Assembly (NCBI GenBank): GCA_029532415.1
Contig: JAQOTA010000071.1
Coordinates: 1,922,001 to 1,986,000, forward strand
DNA from: Marasmius tenuissimus
Lineage: Eukaryota; Basidiomycota; Agaricomycetes; Agaricales; Marasmiaceae
Length of the DNA: 64,000 bases
Direction of reading: 5' to 3'
Part shown: one piece after another, positions 11,301 through 19,741 of the stretch
Position numbering within the stretch: the first letter of the stretch is position 1
Layout: every line of letters begins with the position of its first letter
Made by a program: the position numbers and the translations under genes
Notes under the pieces: generated by a model
Seen by the model: the letters and a program-made list of their open reading frames with translations, nothing else
Told to the model about the DNA's origin: nothing
Databases searched by the model: none

Positions 11301-12397
11301 CATTGTACGGATTAAAACAGGCTTCTCGTGCCTGGTGGCGTCAATGTACTGAATCCATGAAACGTCTGGGATTCAAACGATGCTTATCCGATGCTGGCGT
11401 ATATGTCTTCAACAAGAATGGCAATATGGTCATTGCCGTCGTCTATGTCGACGATGCTTTATTCATGGGTCCTGATCGCAACCTTGTCAATAGACTAAAA
11501 AGCGAATTCATGAAAATCTGGGAATGCCGAGATCTAGGCGAGCCAACAGAATTTCTGCGAATGCGAATTACTCGAGATCGGAAGAATCGCAGACTGATCC
11601 TTGATCAGCGAGACTATCTTGAAAAGATAATTCGTAAATTCGGAGTTCTGAACGCCAAGACGGCATATACGCCTTTGCCAGAAGGCTATAACCCAACCCA
11701 AAACCAGGGGGAGGTTAATCCCGAGATTAGGCATAGATTCCAATCAGTTATCGGATCATTACTTTACTTGGCTCTCGGAACGAGACCAGACATATCCTTT
11801 GCTGTAATCAAGATGTCACAGTATGGAGCTAATCCTAATCAGGAACATCTCCAGAAGGCACTTTACATCGTGAAATACCTTGTTCACACTTCAAAGTATG
11901 AACTCATTTACGATGGTAGATCCAACCAAGGACTACTTGCCTTTGCTGACTCTGATTGGGCAACTGATAAAGATGATCGTCGATCACAGACTGGATATAT
12001 CGTAAAGCTTGCCAATGCACCAGTTTGCTGGGTCTCTCAGAAACAGAAAACGGTTGCATTATCATCCACGGAAGCAGAGTATATGGCTCTATCTGACTGT
12101 ACACGTCAGGCTTGCTGGATGAAGTCGTTAATGAACGAATTGAACTTCCCTATTCGATCAGTTCCATGTGTTAGCGACAACCAAGGCGCTATCTTTCTCA
12201 GTAGCAATGAAGCTACTGATAAAAGAACAAAACACATTGACAATCGATACCACTTCATCAGGGAAGCAGTGGAACACAGAAAGACTCGAATCTATTTCGT
12301 TGAAACTGCTAAACAACCTGCTGATCTTCTTACGAAGAATCTTGGCAGAACAAAGTTCGAATTGTTCAGGCAATCTTTAGGATTAACATTTCACTAG
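5324..12397 (+). CDS. Copia gag-pol polyprotein (2,357 aa)
   Basis: Single uninterrupted frame, first ATG at 5324 (MLTGLLADLN). Gag-like helical region about residues 60-250 (YTDLHNVQLPEHLNPVPG), then a Lys/Gly-rich tract about 325-350 instead of a CCHC zinc knuckle. Residues about 360-1175 form a long segment of no recognised domain. The aspartic protease has DSGASAHM (Asp about 1187). Integrase has an H-H-C-C zinc motif (LWHRRMGH...CRGCAKGK), then Asp in VHGDLIEY (about 1395), Asp in HFDRGGEF and Glu in NGRAERFNR. Reverse transcriptase has RWVFDIKSDG, LDVKTAFLYG and YVDD (about 2041-2044). RNase H has FADSDWA, SSTEAEY and SDNQGA. All catalytic residues are present. A typical Copia polyprotein is about 1,300-1,500 aa, so this one is unusually long. 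Confidence 0.97.
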   Translation: MLTGLLADLNMSQSGSRSASHSPSGNPPTTFVRNTPGYTLGTEVENSVEVYNYNTEPLYSQVADSNFPAGSGGISIIPVLLDDGSNFEDWYRLLEGYLFTQGIPQALDEEMPETSSPATSGEATALAEWTSRRNKVIGIIKMRTRRAHDAHVDKTSVISTLSKLKSTFGVQSSSKMMNLYTDLHNVQLPEHLNPVPGISYMLTVRDQLKDHGVDISDDLLCLMITAKLNEKRWQLFKQQVSRMKKEELKPTDLIAAITNEWNRRNGIHSGPAAYTAHNAKISGVNRFNSPPKWSDQSRSGTSANQKKNYSKNNNQNQNNQNQGGSSSKKGKKKGGKGKGKGKGKKKDTQKGGQQSHTAVLEPSEKPSEYQKRINAVNEQISSVFEREMAGPVNVHMSYHYPTGSTSAPNPFQNTYDLQQARLEERIAADREGRPVRHISVQEWNNRRTVQLDEQVRQVEEAIASATISNSNIDSDGDEIPSLVYISDTPTEPDSDSSSDHSSNDSHTCSAYSYGAHSNEEIIFTMPRREATPNHTSPADEVDQGENLEVASPTQEDICVTVSTPPDDYGPWANSMFPRNHADLVHLFRPENYSQDGDDIKEPPLINRKVEWRFLQEYKEQHDNMMRRVNLRNNRPHIINGIRLPIPVVEEFRDFGDQTTNDITLKESMIRMRYKSIRNIPDHNLWIWILIRTREYVVMYAIRRDAVHNMTPRQALHELRIQQRILHVETVEDTKFTLHYEYQTWNLQHLSTVIAEINNKNWISTVEDFVQRVKNPRSTSVDEAFRVNKKNFTLPVQVMNPIFWHSLVKLGLEGKWLFGTTDIRASQFRTSQWRQPGFNRRWVRFIPHLSLSDVHNWHTHLYKWMNNIRMSVPMTQADIPRRELEGSRFNERPRTYPGDFMELAESLNRSKSPIPTTHEYINRPATTPPRVRQWQDQIVHTPPSSPESFYGVQSLEDDYIDVPSRPTTAPPDQPERLSPVDEQPEVDPWVTSPSDPRNSQFENYGPAVIGLRTNGPPLHVADGTSIGNITLVVNNNQPYQATRFVQWQNYRRQLEAWIEVEEAANQRYQEELRTRREHLVRQTFQSQDQEPLQWHERYFDDSDYGDGLEGVDNYWAESNDRGDWQVFQSSNSQTFTKSSMQNYHILRNTVPRKCSITSVYATTKYKSFSAAFSSDCEVRNTRNAWLLDSGASAHMTPYRTDFSDYQTLEMPIGLTTSAGDKANVQIVGYGTVLIRHTNSAGVTQVTKLYPVMYNPDSPHRLISSGKFRSIGYYTLLDSPETSIRSKKDDSLLMSFYPSHKDDPLRWMNAKVLVGETSFTSVVSFNTSELWHRRMGHCDPRVLGKLMDNVKGLPTKLVTSKEETKPCRGCAKGKMVAKSYPLSSKRAKEPLELVHGDLIEYPTRSYYQNEYALTLFDDATSYGWVYPIRKKSDTDQKLRNWLALVERQTNKKVKSVHFDRGGEFFSNEQWDWYNSLGIFPQRGSPNVHEQNGRAERFNRTLREKSEAMRFQACAPENWWEFAILTAVHIYNRTPIRSRKYRTPVELFENKKPDVSYFRTFGCGAYAYIPKRKNKLAPHSEAMIFIGYESGSKAYRFFRTTNNSVYITPQAVFDENWFPKCQKEVPGSIEFDKTNKPVRSIPFPTYPYDGHEDHHNDDDFFNPPPPPGSDDDDHQPGGDPPLDPIPDDKSDDVHNGNHPNTDGFGSPKGSDHNPNQYGPDPRSAGSSTNPFGFRQADYDEWENLRAPPPAAVRRNPPRNRVTPNRPFNIYGNRHPVEIERDIDSQARWQSQINPTNEPETIPNRVPDPAAPMDTDDDMSDLAQQGGENYLVYLLNNGHQLYGLQASSYDNVREWTYKQVQKRPKDERPSWEAACRLELQSLKDRNVFDVVTLPKGRKAVKSRWVFDIKSDGRKKARLVAKGFSQKQGIDYNELFSPVVRFETVRLLLALAALEDWEISALDVKTAFLYGALDEEIYMEQPEGFVTDSSKVWRLRKALYGLKQASRAWWRQCTESMKRLGFKRCLSDAGVYVFNKNGNMVIAVVYVDDALFMGPDRNLVNRLKSEFMKIWECRDLGEPTEFLRMRITRDRKNRRLILDQRDYLEKIIRKFGVLNAKTAYTPLPEGYNPTQNQGEVNPEIRHRFQSVIGSLLYLALGTRPDISFAVIKMSQYGANPNQEHLQKALYIVKYLVHTSKYELIYDGRSNQGLLAFADSDWATDKDDRRSQTGYIVKLANAPVCWVSQKQKTVALSSTEAEYMALSDCTRQACWMKSLMNELNFPIRSVPCVSDNQGAIFLSSNEATDKRTKHIDNRYHFIREAVEHRKTRIYFVETAKQPADLLTKNLGRTKFELFRQSLGLTFH

Positions 12398-12420
12398 TTC
12401 CATGATCGCATGATGAACTT

Positions 12421-12432
12421 AGTGAGGGGGAG
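12421..12432 (+). other. Polypurine tract of the Copia element
   Basis: AGTGAGGGGGAG lies immediately before the 3' LTR and 24 bp after the gag-pol stop. This is the expected place and composition for the plus-strand primer. Confidence 0.75.
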
Positions 12433-12951
12433 TGTTGAACGTGATGAATATCATGTGATACACTGTTGACGTGTTGTTTACGCGTCACACTATTTATAGA
12501 GCTACGCCTCTAGAACACTTGCGTCCTCATGCAAGTACTACGTCTCTGTCTACGTATCTCACTACGTACCTAGTAGTTTCATCATAAATGACACTATAGA
12601 CAGTAGCTATCCAATAGCATAAGTAGAGCCTCCAATACATGAGGCAAACACGACTATGCTCACCAAGCATACTACCATTCATGGTAGAAGTACTTACACA
12701 GTACTAATGTCTTTTACGCCTTTAGGGCCGAATACCTACTTCTAGTAGTAGTTTCAGTTAGTGTAATACTCATTACATGTACCAGAAACTTATGTATAAA
12801 AGACTGGACGAAAGGCCTTAAGCCTTATGACAATCTACTCGATTATTACCTCTTCACAAGCATCTCAAGACTACAAGAACACTCTGTGTATTACCCATGT
12901 GAGGTTTACTTCGTTATACCCACTGTGCACTTTAACTATGCTGGCTCATCA
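12433..12951 (+). repeat. 3' LTR of the Copia element
   Basis: 519-bp copy of the left LTR with no difference noticed, ending CATCA at 12951 and followed by the CCGAG target duplication. Confidence 0.98.
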
Positions 12952-13081
12952 CCGAGCAGATAGCTCAGGGTACTTTGTGACGAACCACGCAGTCTGCATC
13001 GAATCAAAACCTAGACTGATATCCATAACGGAGAGCTGTCCGCATCTGGAAACCTGTTTTGGCCCCGTAGTTGAGGCTCAT

Positions 13082-13099
13082 CTACGTAGCACTACGTAG
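13082..13099. repeat. CTACGTAGCACTACGTAG palindromic repeat, copy 1
   Basis: Two CTACGTAG palindromes separated by CA or so, in the flank of the Copia target gene. The same unit recurs with one or two changes at 15157-15174 and 15213-15230, so it is a dispersed short repeat. Confidence 0.6.
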
Positions 13100-13486
13100 C
13101 ATCCGTCAAAATCCGTCGTGCACACTCTGTCAATCGGTCTCCATTTGGCCAACCTCAAATGGCCCGTTTGGGCAACAGTGCTGAGTATTGCCCCATTCTC
13201 TATGTCCCTGAAGACAGGGAGGGCCTATCCGGTCTTACTTACCTTGAGTCATTTCAGCCGGGGTTTGCCCACCCTGAGGCCCAACAAGAAGTGCGTTGGT
13301 GCCATCCGACGTTGTCGGGTGCCCTCTGATGCGACCGATAAATTCTGACTGACTTCTGATCTGTCCTGACGTTCCCCGATCCATACCTTCCATACTCCGC
13401 ACTTGTTCCTGAAATTGATCGAGGGACCGACCTTCGAGTTCCAGAAGAACTTCGGAGAAGTGGTCCGTGCACAACTGTGTGGCCAT

Positions 13487-15222
13487 TTCGAGCCCTTTGC
13501 CCAGCCCTTCCGCTCAGAGTCATATCGCTCCTTTCCTCCCCACCACCATCATCCTACCCATTTTCATCTCTCTTCCTCATGTTAGCAAATTCGCTGTTCG
13601 ACTATAACCCATTCCGCAAGTGATCGGCAACGTGTAACATTAAATGATAGAGTTATGGACGACGAATGGCCTGGGTTAGGGCAATAAGTGAGTTCATCAG
13701 TGACTCCATTTTCCCGTCGCGCAGGATTTCTGCTAACAGTGTTGAGGTGGAATTTTTGGGGATTGAGGTACAGAAATAGATGAAGATCACGAAAGAAAGT
13801 CGGACAGTAAAGCAGCCATCAGGGTCTCAGGCAAACGGAGAAAGACTAGAATGCATGGTGTGTTCTATTTGTCTCCTTGTTGACATTCAACTAAAGTCCT
13901 TTTTCGATCGAAGTCAAAGCAGAGCTGAAGACATATTGAACACGTACTATAGAGTTGGCACCGGCTGCAGCGATCGTAAGGTGTCGCTTATCTATTTTCA
14001 CCTGCTCGTACTGATACACTATTTCTGCAGACATACCACAATTTAGCCTCGACGTGTCGAAGCAGCTCGAAGTAACACGACCTACGACTTCGGAGCGTAG
14101 AGTGGATGAAGGGGGCGGGCAGTGACCGAAAGAGTGGGAGTTGGTGTCGGGAATGGGAACGGGCAGGCGGGTGGGTCAGAAACTGGGAATGGGGCGGGGG
14201 GGGGCAGGGATCAGAGGGGGAAAACTGGGTGATCTAGTACTGATAAAGTATGTCAGTTGGCGTCAGCTATAATCAGAATTGATGATGTCCACCAACGTTA
14301 TCTGACTATTATTGAGGGAAATGGCCGCACTACCCATGTATCAGCATGCGTCAGATGGCACCAATATAACGGAACGTATCCGCCGTATTCCGATGATTTC
14401 TGACGATTGTTTGGCAGAGCAACCTTCAATCAATCTGCATCAGTTCACGCCCGATAACGCCAACAGAATCTTCATTGGGCCTGAGGTCTTCAAAACAATC
14501 TCAACATATCTGTTTCCAACTTTCGCAATTGGCCATGTGCCGACTTCTAAGTTCTTGACTGCCGGTGCTCAAAATCAAGGCTATAAGTAGTCAAGGGTTT
14601 TGCCACCAACACGCGGACTTCTTTATTCCACCATGCCATGGTCCTCCCCTTTCCTCCATCCCGCAGCGGGCCTGTTTGGCCAACGTCTCCCGTCAAGAAC
14701 TCCCAAGTCGAATCCAAGTACGTCGCCAGTATATACTTGGCTCAGTGATACCTACTTACATATTCCCTTCCAGAGGCAACTTCAATCAACCCCGCCGGTT
14801 GTAACTTCGGAGTCGCGACTCACTTTGGATTATCCTTTTATTTACATAGTTAGTTACTCTCGCTCACAGGGCTCACCCCTTTTCACCATCAATGTACCAC
14901 TATGCAGTGTTTTGATGAATAAATAAAAATTTGTGTACCAATCAATCTCAAACCCTGAGGCGGCCTGAGGTGGCGAGGCCCCTCGCCGCGCAAAAATATT
15001 CCGAGCCAATGCGCGGGTTGCTTTCAGGGACAAATTCAACAACAAGCCCTACTGATTTCCTATTCTTCCAATTCATCGTCCAATTCTATCCCGACCATCG
15101 GCATAAGATCTCATTTCCGAGAGCGGGAAGGCTTAAGCGAGCCCGTACTACAGGTGCTACATAGCACTACGTAGGCCCTGGGCAACCTACGGGGACTATT
15201 TGACTATTTGTGCTATGTAGCA
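13487..15222. other. Gene-poor, repeat-rich stretch
   Basis: About 1.7 kb between the broken metalloprotease gene and the KDZ region. It contains a G-rich run near 14180-14215 and low-grade open frames only. The largest plausible one is 14321-14590 (89 aa from an ATG, no recognised domain). The composite motif CTAYRTAGCACTACGTAG appears at 15157-15174 and again at 15213-15230. I see no convincing gene. Confidence 0.5.
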
Positions 15223-15230
15223 CTACGTAG
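15157..15230. repeat. CTAYRTAGCACTACGTAG repeats, copies 2 and 3
   Basis: CTACATAGCACTACGTAG at 15157-15174 and CTATGTAGCACTACGTAG at 15213-15230, 38 bp apart. The second contains the TAG stop codon of the small minus-strand frame at 15223-15615. They may mark the edge of a repeat that includes the KDZ gene, but no inverted partner was found on the far side. Confidence 0.5.
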
Positions 15231-15615
15231 TCAGCGAGGCTTTTTCAGATGCGGGCCATTGAGCCTGCCTAGAGCCATGTTTTTGACGCAATGAGGTGCG
15301 ATACGGATGTGAATGAGATAGAGAACGCTTGGATCTTGAAGATTTGGAAACACTTGTGGGAGCTTCGACTTGAATAAGCTTGAAGTTGACAGGGCGACTG
15401 GTAGCACGGGAAGCCAGGGATTGTTGCTGTAAGTTCTTCTCCTTCACATCTGTGTTCAAGCCCTCCAGCAATTCTGCCCACTCTGCTGCCTGAAGGTCAT
15501 CTTCTTTCTCCCACTGCTCCAGTCTCTCGTCTAATTCGGCCAGTGAAACTTGCGAAGCACTCTGCAGAATAAAATTAGACTGTGCCAAATCAGTTTCATA
15601 ATGATAATGCACCAT
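15223..15615 (-). CDS. Small hypothetical protein next to the KDZ gene (130 aa)
   Basis: Open frame from a true ATG at 15615 to a TAG at 15223. The product is hydrophilic with an acidic, helix-prone N half (LAELDERLEQWEKEDDLQAAEWAELLEG) and a Ser/Arg-rich C half. I recognise no domain. It lies about 120 bp beyond the stop of the KDZ-related gene on the same strand, so it could be a companion gene of the mobile element or a chance frame. Its stop codon falls inside a short repeat. Confidence 0.3.
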   Translation of the reverse strand: MVHYHYETDLAQSNFILQSASQVSLAELDERLEQWEKEDDLQAAEWAELLEGLNTDVKEKNLQQQSLASRATSRPVNFKLIQVEAPTSVSKSSRSKRSLSHSHPYRTSLRQKHGSRQAQWPASEKASLTT

Positions 15616-15736
15616 GATTGTGATAGGGGGTCAGGATATCGCGCGATATTAGGGAGATGGTGACCGTCGAAAAGGAAGTTATATAAGTGACACATTTGTA
15701 CAACATTTGTACATGATCCCTATGATACTGATAACA

Positions 15737-17861
15737 CTACTTGTTTACAGAGATATCACGAATCCAATATGTAGGTACGTCTGCTGAACGCTCGAGATTC
15801 TGCTTCACCTGCTTGTTATGTAGCATGATCATCTGATTAAGGAAGAACTCGTAGAATATCCCGTTCATCTCCCGACATATGGAGATAAAACGTCCAAACC
15901 AGGCGTTTGTCTGTTCTGCAATGGATGTATTGAAAAACCAGCGGTCCTTTCCAGTATCGTCCCTGTACATCAGCTCTGGGAAGTGGTACGGGTTACAATT
16001 CCGACCACAATAGATATCGCTATCTTTGTACTTCGACTTGAAGTGAAAGACATCCACCGCAAGACCAATGTCTTCGAAGAACTGCCGCATTTCCGAATCA
16101 TTGTGGTTCCGGACATGTTTCGATAGGATACAGTTCAAATCATAAATGAAGTGGTTGGGCTTGCGATGGCTTGTGAACGTTTCCTTGACAAAGCGCTGCA
16201 ATAGGTAGATCAGAAACCAAGGTTGATTGATTAGGCAACATAACAACTCACTGCAACGAGAGAAAAGCCTTCAGAGTGATAGAACGTCTGTCTCGCTAGA
16301 ATCATACCACACGGGGCAATGATAAGCTGTTCGTTGTGGGTTCGCTGGCGACTAAAATGTGCACGCAGTGGTCTGGATTCATCACCCTTCTCTTCTGAAT
16401 CACCTAAACCATCATCATCGTCTGGACCATATTCTTCTGTAGTAACCGCATCAACACGGTGGTCACGTTCATACCGCTTTTTCAATTGGAAAGCAGCTTG
16501 CCCTCTCTCGCGCCACTTCTCCTCCATGGCTCGATGGTCTAGATTTGCACATGTTCTGAACCCCTGCACAACTGGAGCCTCGCACTCAACGACCCGGCAG
16601 ATATTCTCCATTGATAGGTGTTGAGAGCAGAAACTGTCCATGGTTCGAAGAAGCTTTCCCTGACAATGCGGAACTCCGCATGTAGGGCGCCCGACTGTAA
16701 CCCCGTCACAGACGACGGCAAAGACCTCCTTTGTACCTAGAGAAAATTGAGCTGCCTGATATTTACAAACAAGTTGGACACCTACCGTCCTTATCGGATA
16801 TTGTACGAACACACTTCTGGCAACGGTGATCAATTTCTGGCTGCCCGCATCTGCTGATTTCATTGTTGACGTTCTCCATAGCCTCATCAAAACGGTTGAT
16901 CTGGGCACCGTCATGACTGACAACTAACTGCGAGGAGTGCGCGATATGGTATTCCAATAAAGATAGGACCTTGAATCCATCGTAGATGTATTCGGAGCGC
17001 AATAGACCCTGAATAGGCCAACCATCGGGGAGAGGCATGGGGATGTTCATATGATAGACTGTTGCGCAGCTCGTAGCGGATTTACTATGAGAGCATTAGT
17101 AGATAATAACGGCAAAGAAGTTTGAGCACGTACTTCGAGATCACCATGTCATTCCTCCATTCCCTCATCAGCCTCGTCTCTACAAATCGGTGTTCGTTGA
17201 TTTGAATGACCTCTGGGACCTCATCTCCAAGATAGTAGTAGCGGTACTGCTTCCCTGTGCATGCATCAACCGCGACGTAGAAAGTTGGATGGTAGATGAT
17301 TTTGCATCCATGGCAGGTGATATGATGTGCTAGAACTCCAACGGGCCCTTCGTCCTGAGTATATAGTACTGCACAGCGTTCTTCGACTCCTTGTAGTTTG
17401 AGCGGCTTGTTGTCTTTGACGTACGGGCATTCTGGGTTGAAGCATTTGAGAGTTGGTGGCCAAAGACTGACGGTCGACGCTATTTTGACTTGAGCGGTAC
17501 TACTTTTGAGAAACAAAGGGCACTCACGGAACAGTTTACCCCCATTTTCCCTGAAGGTTTTGTTCAGAAGCCCATCATCCACAACTCTTCCAAAAACCTC
17601 ATCTTCGTGCCATATGATATCTTTCAGGCTGCTCCAAGATGCATGTACTTCTTCTTCTGACATTGTACAACAACTGGCAAGTAGCAGAGCAGAATCGTGG
17701 GGCAGGTGTGGTGGAGGAACAGCGGGCTCATGCGTCGAAGGGTATATTGCAAGAATATTGTGCTTGATTTTTTTACAGACAACAATGTAAGAGAGGATCT
17801 GGGTGATATGTAGGGTTGAGGACAGCGACCCCAGGCTCTCGGTGAGCGTGAGGAGGGACAT
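15737..17861 (-). CDS. KDZ-related transposase gene with CxC5 and CxC6 cysteine clusters
   Basis: Starts MSLLTLTESLGSL at 17861 and ends TAG at 15737; about five exons, roughly 690 aa. Exon 1 has the CxC5-type cluster (CFNPECPYVK, CHGCKIIYH, YYLGDEVPEVIQINEHRFVE) known from proteins associated with Kyakuja-Dileera-Zisupton transposases. The middle has the CxC6-type cluster (CGVPHC, FCSQH, CRVVECEAPVV, CANLDH). The C-terminal part has YDLNCILSKH, DVFHFKSKY, CGRNCNP and SIAEQTNAWF, which carry candidate D/D/E catalytic residues. All junctions join in frame, for example VISN across the intron near 17090 and VQRFVKE near 16200, so the gene looks intact. A 48-nt stretch near 17475-17522 could be either intron or coding because it is in frame with GT/AG ends. 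Family assignment is from pattern recall. Confidence 0.82.
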
Positions 17862-17913
17862 GGTTGGCCAGCTGTAGCAGCGTCGACCCTGTCACGAAAG
17901 AACCGCCGATGGC

Positions 17914-18512
17914 GGGCTCAGACGGGCTCAGACGCCCAGACGGCCCGGACGGTGACTCAGACTCCCGGTTCCCCGGGCTTTCTGGGGATCACGTGTGTGG
18001 GCGCGTCGGGCGACCACTCGTAGGTTTCTTGAACTGATTTGGGATGAACTTACTCTCCAAAATTGATTTACAAACCAAAGGACTACAGAGCTCAATGTTT
18101 TGAGTGCAAACAACCCATTAGTTATAATATATCTAACCTACACACCTGCGTTCTTGCCCGAGTACCGGAAACCAGCTGAAACTAATCCTGGTGTGTGTAA
18201 TCGCGTGCATGTATACACAAAATGAGGGTCTCTTGCGTTCTAAGCCGTTTATTTTCTTTATTATAGCACTTTTCATGAACTTTGATCGTTTTTACGCGTT
18301 GGAACGCAACTTTGGGATGGATAATGAACGAAAAGCAAAGAGTCTTCGAAGAGCGCTCGACTGGCGCGCCTACACACGTGATCCCGGCATGTTCCGAAAC
18401 CTGAAAACTGGGTCTGGACCCAGGACCTGGGAACTGAGAGCGACCAGGAATCCAGGAGTCTGAGTCACCAAGTCTGAGCCGATCAGTCTGGGTCTGAGCC
18501 TGAGTCTGAGCC
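17914..18512. mobile_element. Nonautonomous inverted-repeat (MITE-like) element, about 600 bp
   Basis: The left end (17914-18020) starts GGGCTCAGACGGGCTCAGACG and continues through GGTGACTCAGACTCCC and GGATCACGTGTGTGGGCGCG. The right end carries these in inverted order: GGCGCGCCTACACACGTGATCCC (18364-18385), then GGAGTCTGAGTCACC (18456-18470) and GTCTGAGCC up to 18512. The imperfect terminal repeats are about 100 bp long. The interior has no gene. It begins 53 bp upstream of the KDZ start codon, so it may sit in that gene's promoter or represent its own terminus. No target duplication was recognised. Confidence 0.6.
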
Positions 18513-19385
18513 AAATCGTCTGGGCCATTACCGGTTACCTACCACGTGATATATCAGGGATTCCCTTTTCTATCGTCAGTCTCCTCCTCCTCAAACCTCC
18601 ATCATCCTCCATCGAGCTCGTCAATGCCGTCGTCTCACTTCTGTTCTTCAAGCGGATACTCGAGTTCTTCCAACCAGCTTTTGTAATCTACCTCGCTGCA
18701 CTCAGTTCTCTTGCACACTCAAGAACGCATTCTCCGAAGTTCAGTCGCTATCCGGGGCCAGTCTACCTAGTACCATCGGGGAGCTTGTGATCAACAGCAG
18801 GAATCGGGGCTGGGTCTTTCACCTTAGTGCGTCTATTTTGCTCTGTCTGATGCTGCATACATCAATAACGTATCTTTTCAATACTTGCTGTTCCAACTGT
18901 CTACTAGACCCTTACTCGAGCTCACGAAATGATTGAACGCTCTTCTAAATCTCTTTGAAGATTGATTCGAGTTCCGTTGAATTGCTTTCAATCCTCAAGA
19001 CCTTGACTGCTCTTCCATCACTCTGTGCGGGATCTTACAATTCTTTCTTCTTCGAGTTCTCTCACTCATCATCATACAGGGGGGTACAACCAAGCTCGCC
19101 ATTTCTTATTCCCTTCAACTTACATACTCAGTGAAGCAAATGGATTCTTTACCCACACGCCCAATCATTACTGGATCTAACAAGCTGTTCAGCCGCTCTC
19201 AAATGAAACGGACGAAGTAGTAGTTGCACGCTATGCGGTTTGATAGGTACCAATATGGCGTATATAATTGGTATATTGAGGCTGGTAACAATGAGATCAA
19301 GCTCTTACTGAGCATGGCGAGGGATATGAACATGAACCTTACAATAAGTTGAACAACTCCGACGTTGCAAAGCGGCCATCCAGAT
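18513..19385. other. Gene-free stretch between the inverted-repeat element and its solo end
   Basis: About 870 bp, pyrimidine-rich from 18560 to 18700 (CTCCTCCTCCTC and similar). No open frame worth reporting on either strand. Confidence 0.4.
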
Positions 19386-19465
19386 GTGCTCAGACGGTGC
19401 TCAGACGCCCAGACACCCAGACGGCCCGGACGGTGACTCAGACTCCCGGTTCCCCGGGCTTTCTG
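19386..19465 (+). repeat. Solo end of the inverted-repeat element
   Basis: GTGCTCAGACGGTGCTCAGACG through GGTTCCCCGGGCTTTCTG, nearly identical to the left end at 17914-17984 and in the same orientation. It has an extra 8-bp CCCAGACA-type repeat unit. The homology stops at TTTCTG, where the first copy goes on into the GGATCACGTG palindrome. Confidence 0.65.
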
Positions 19466-19741
19466 TGGGAACTATCCAAACAGACTCTCAGCGGGCCGCC
19501 GCTCTCAACTGGCTTATCTTTGTCCAGAGCTGGTGACTGTACGCAATGATTTACGATGTCGACGTATGTTCGACTTCCCAAATTCTCATTGCGTCTTACC
19601 ACGATCTGAGTAAGCCTGAGTAAGCCAAGGGGAGCTAAGGGGACGGTACCAACCCTCCATTCGGAGTCGGGAAAGGTTTAAAAGGCGACTCACGATGTCT
19701 CCTCGTGTGTCTTACTGTTCAAGTGACCCTCAAGCCACACT

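Larger units (their letters stand above)
3786..12951 (+). mobile_element. Full-length Ty1/Copia-type LTR retrotransposon
   Basis: The element is 9,166 bp, bounded by two direct 519-bp LTRs that start TG and end CA and show no difference that I can see. A perfect 5-bp target duplication CCGAG flanks it (3781-3785 and 12952-12956). Inside are a primer binding site directly after the left LTR, a 1-kb leader, one uninterrupted gag-pol frame, and a purine tract directly before the right LTR. The order protease, integrase, reverse transcriptase, RNase H is the Copia order. Apparently identical LTRs plus an intact frame imply a very recent insertion and a possibly competent copy. It landed inside the coding region of the metalloprotease gene, in opposite orientation. 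Confidence 0.98.
1866..13486 (-). pseudogene. Astacin-like zinc metalloprotease with tectonin-like repeats, split by the Copia element and frameshifted
   Basis: Minus-strand gene in two pieces: 12952-about 13486 (5' end) and 1866-3785 (3' end), separated by the retrotransposon at 3786-12951. The zinc site HETGHTLGFMH (HExxHxxGxxH, near 3400) and a SIMCYP Met-turn (near 3225) mark a metzincin, closest in style to M12A/astacin. Downstream, repeated segments such as LYRVEDG, VYFRDEAG, LYQHRENGEIWVYTG and a final RYTGIC before the TAA at 1866 look like tectonin or beta-propeller repeats. Besides the insertion, the frame must slip near 3543 (before WSYVGKQ) and near 3720-3740 (before LRVAFIDKP) with no fitting intron, and a third junction near 2755-2810 does not splice in frame. 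A possible first exon is 13486-13237 (MATQLCTDHFSE), ending at a perfect GTAAGT donor; this part is weak. Probably once a secreted or lytic enzyme, now dead. Confidence 0.72.

Noticed and set aside
13235..13523. Independent gene in two overlapping minus-strand frames
   Set aside because: One frame ends at a GTAAGT donor and starts MATQLCTDH, which fits better as a first exon of the metalloprotease pseudogene; the other has no support.
14321..14590. 89-codon plus-strand frame
   Set aside because: No domain, no neighbours suggesting exons, in a repeat-rich stretch; mentioned only in the gap entry.
18182..18514. Minus-strand frame with a Gln/Thr repeat (MAQTQAQTQT)
   Set aside because: The repeat is the translated GTCTGAGCC subrepeat of the inverted-repeat element's right end, not a gene.
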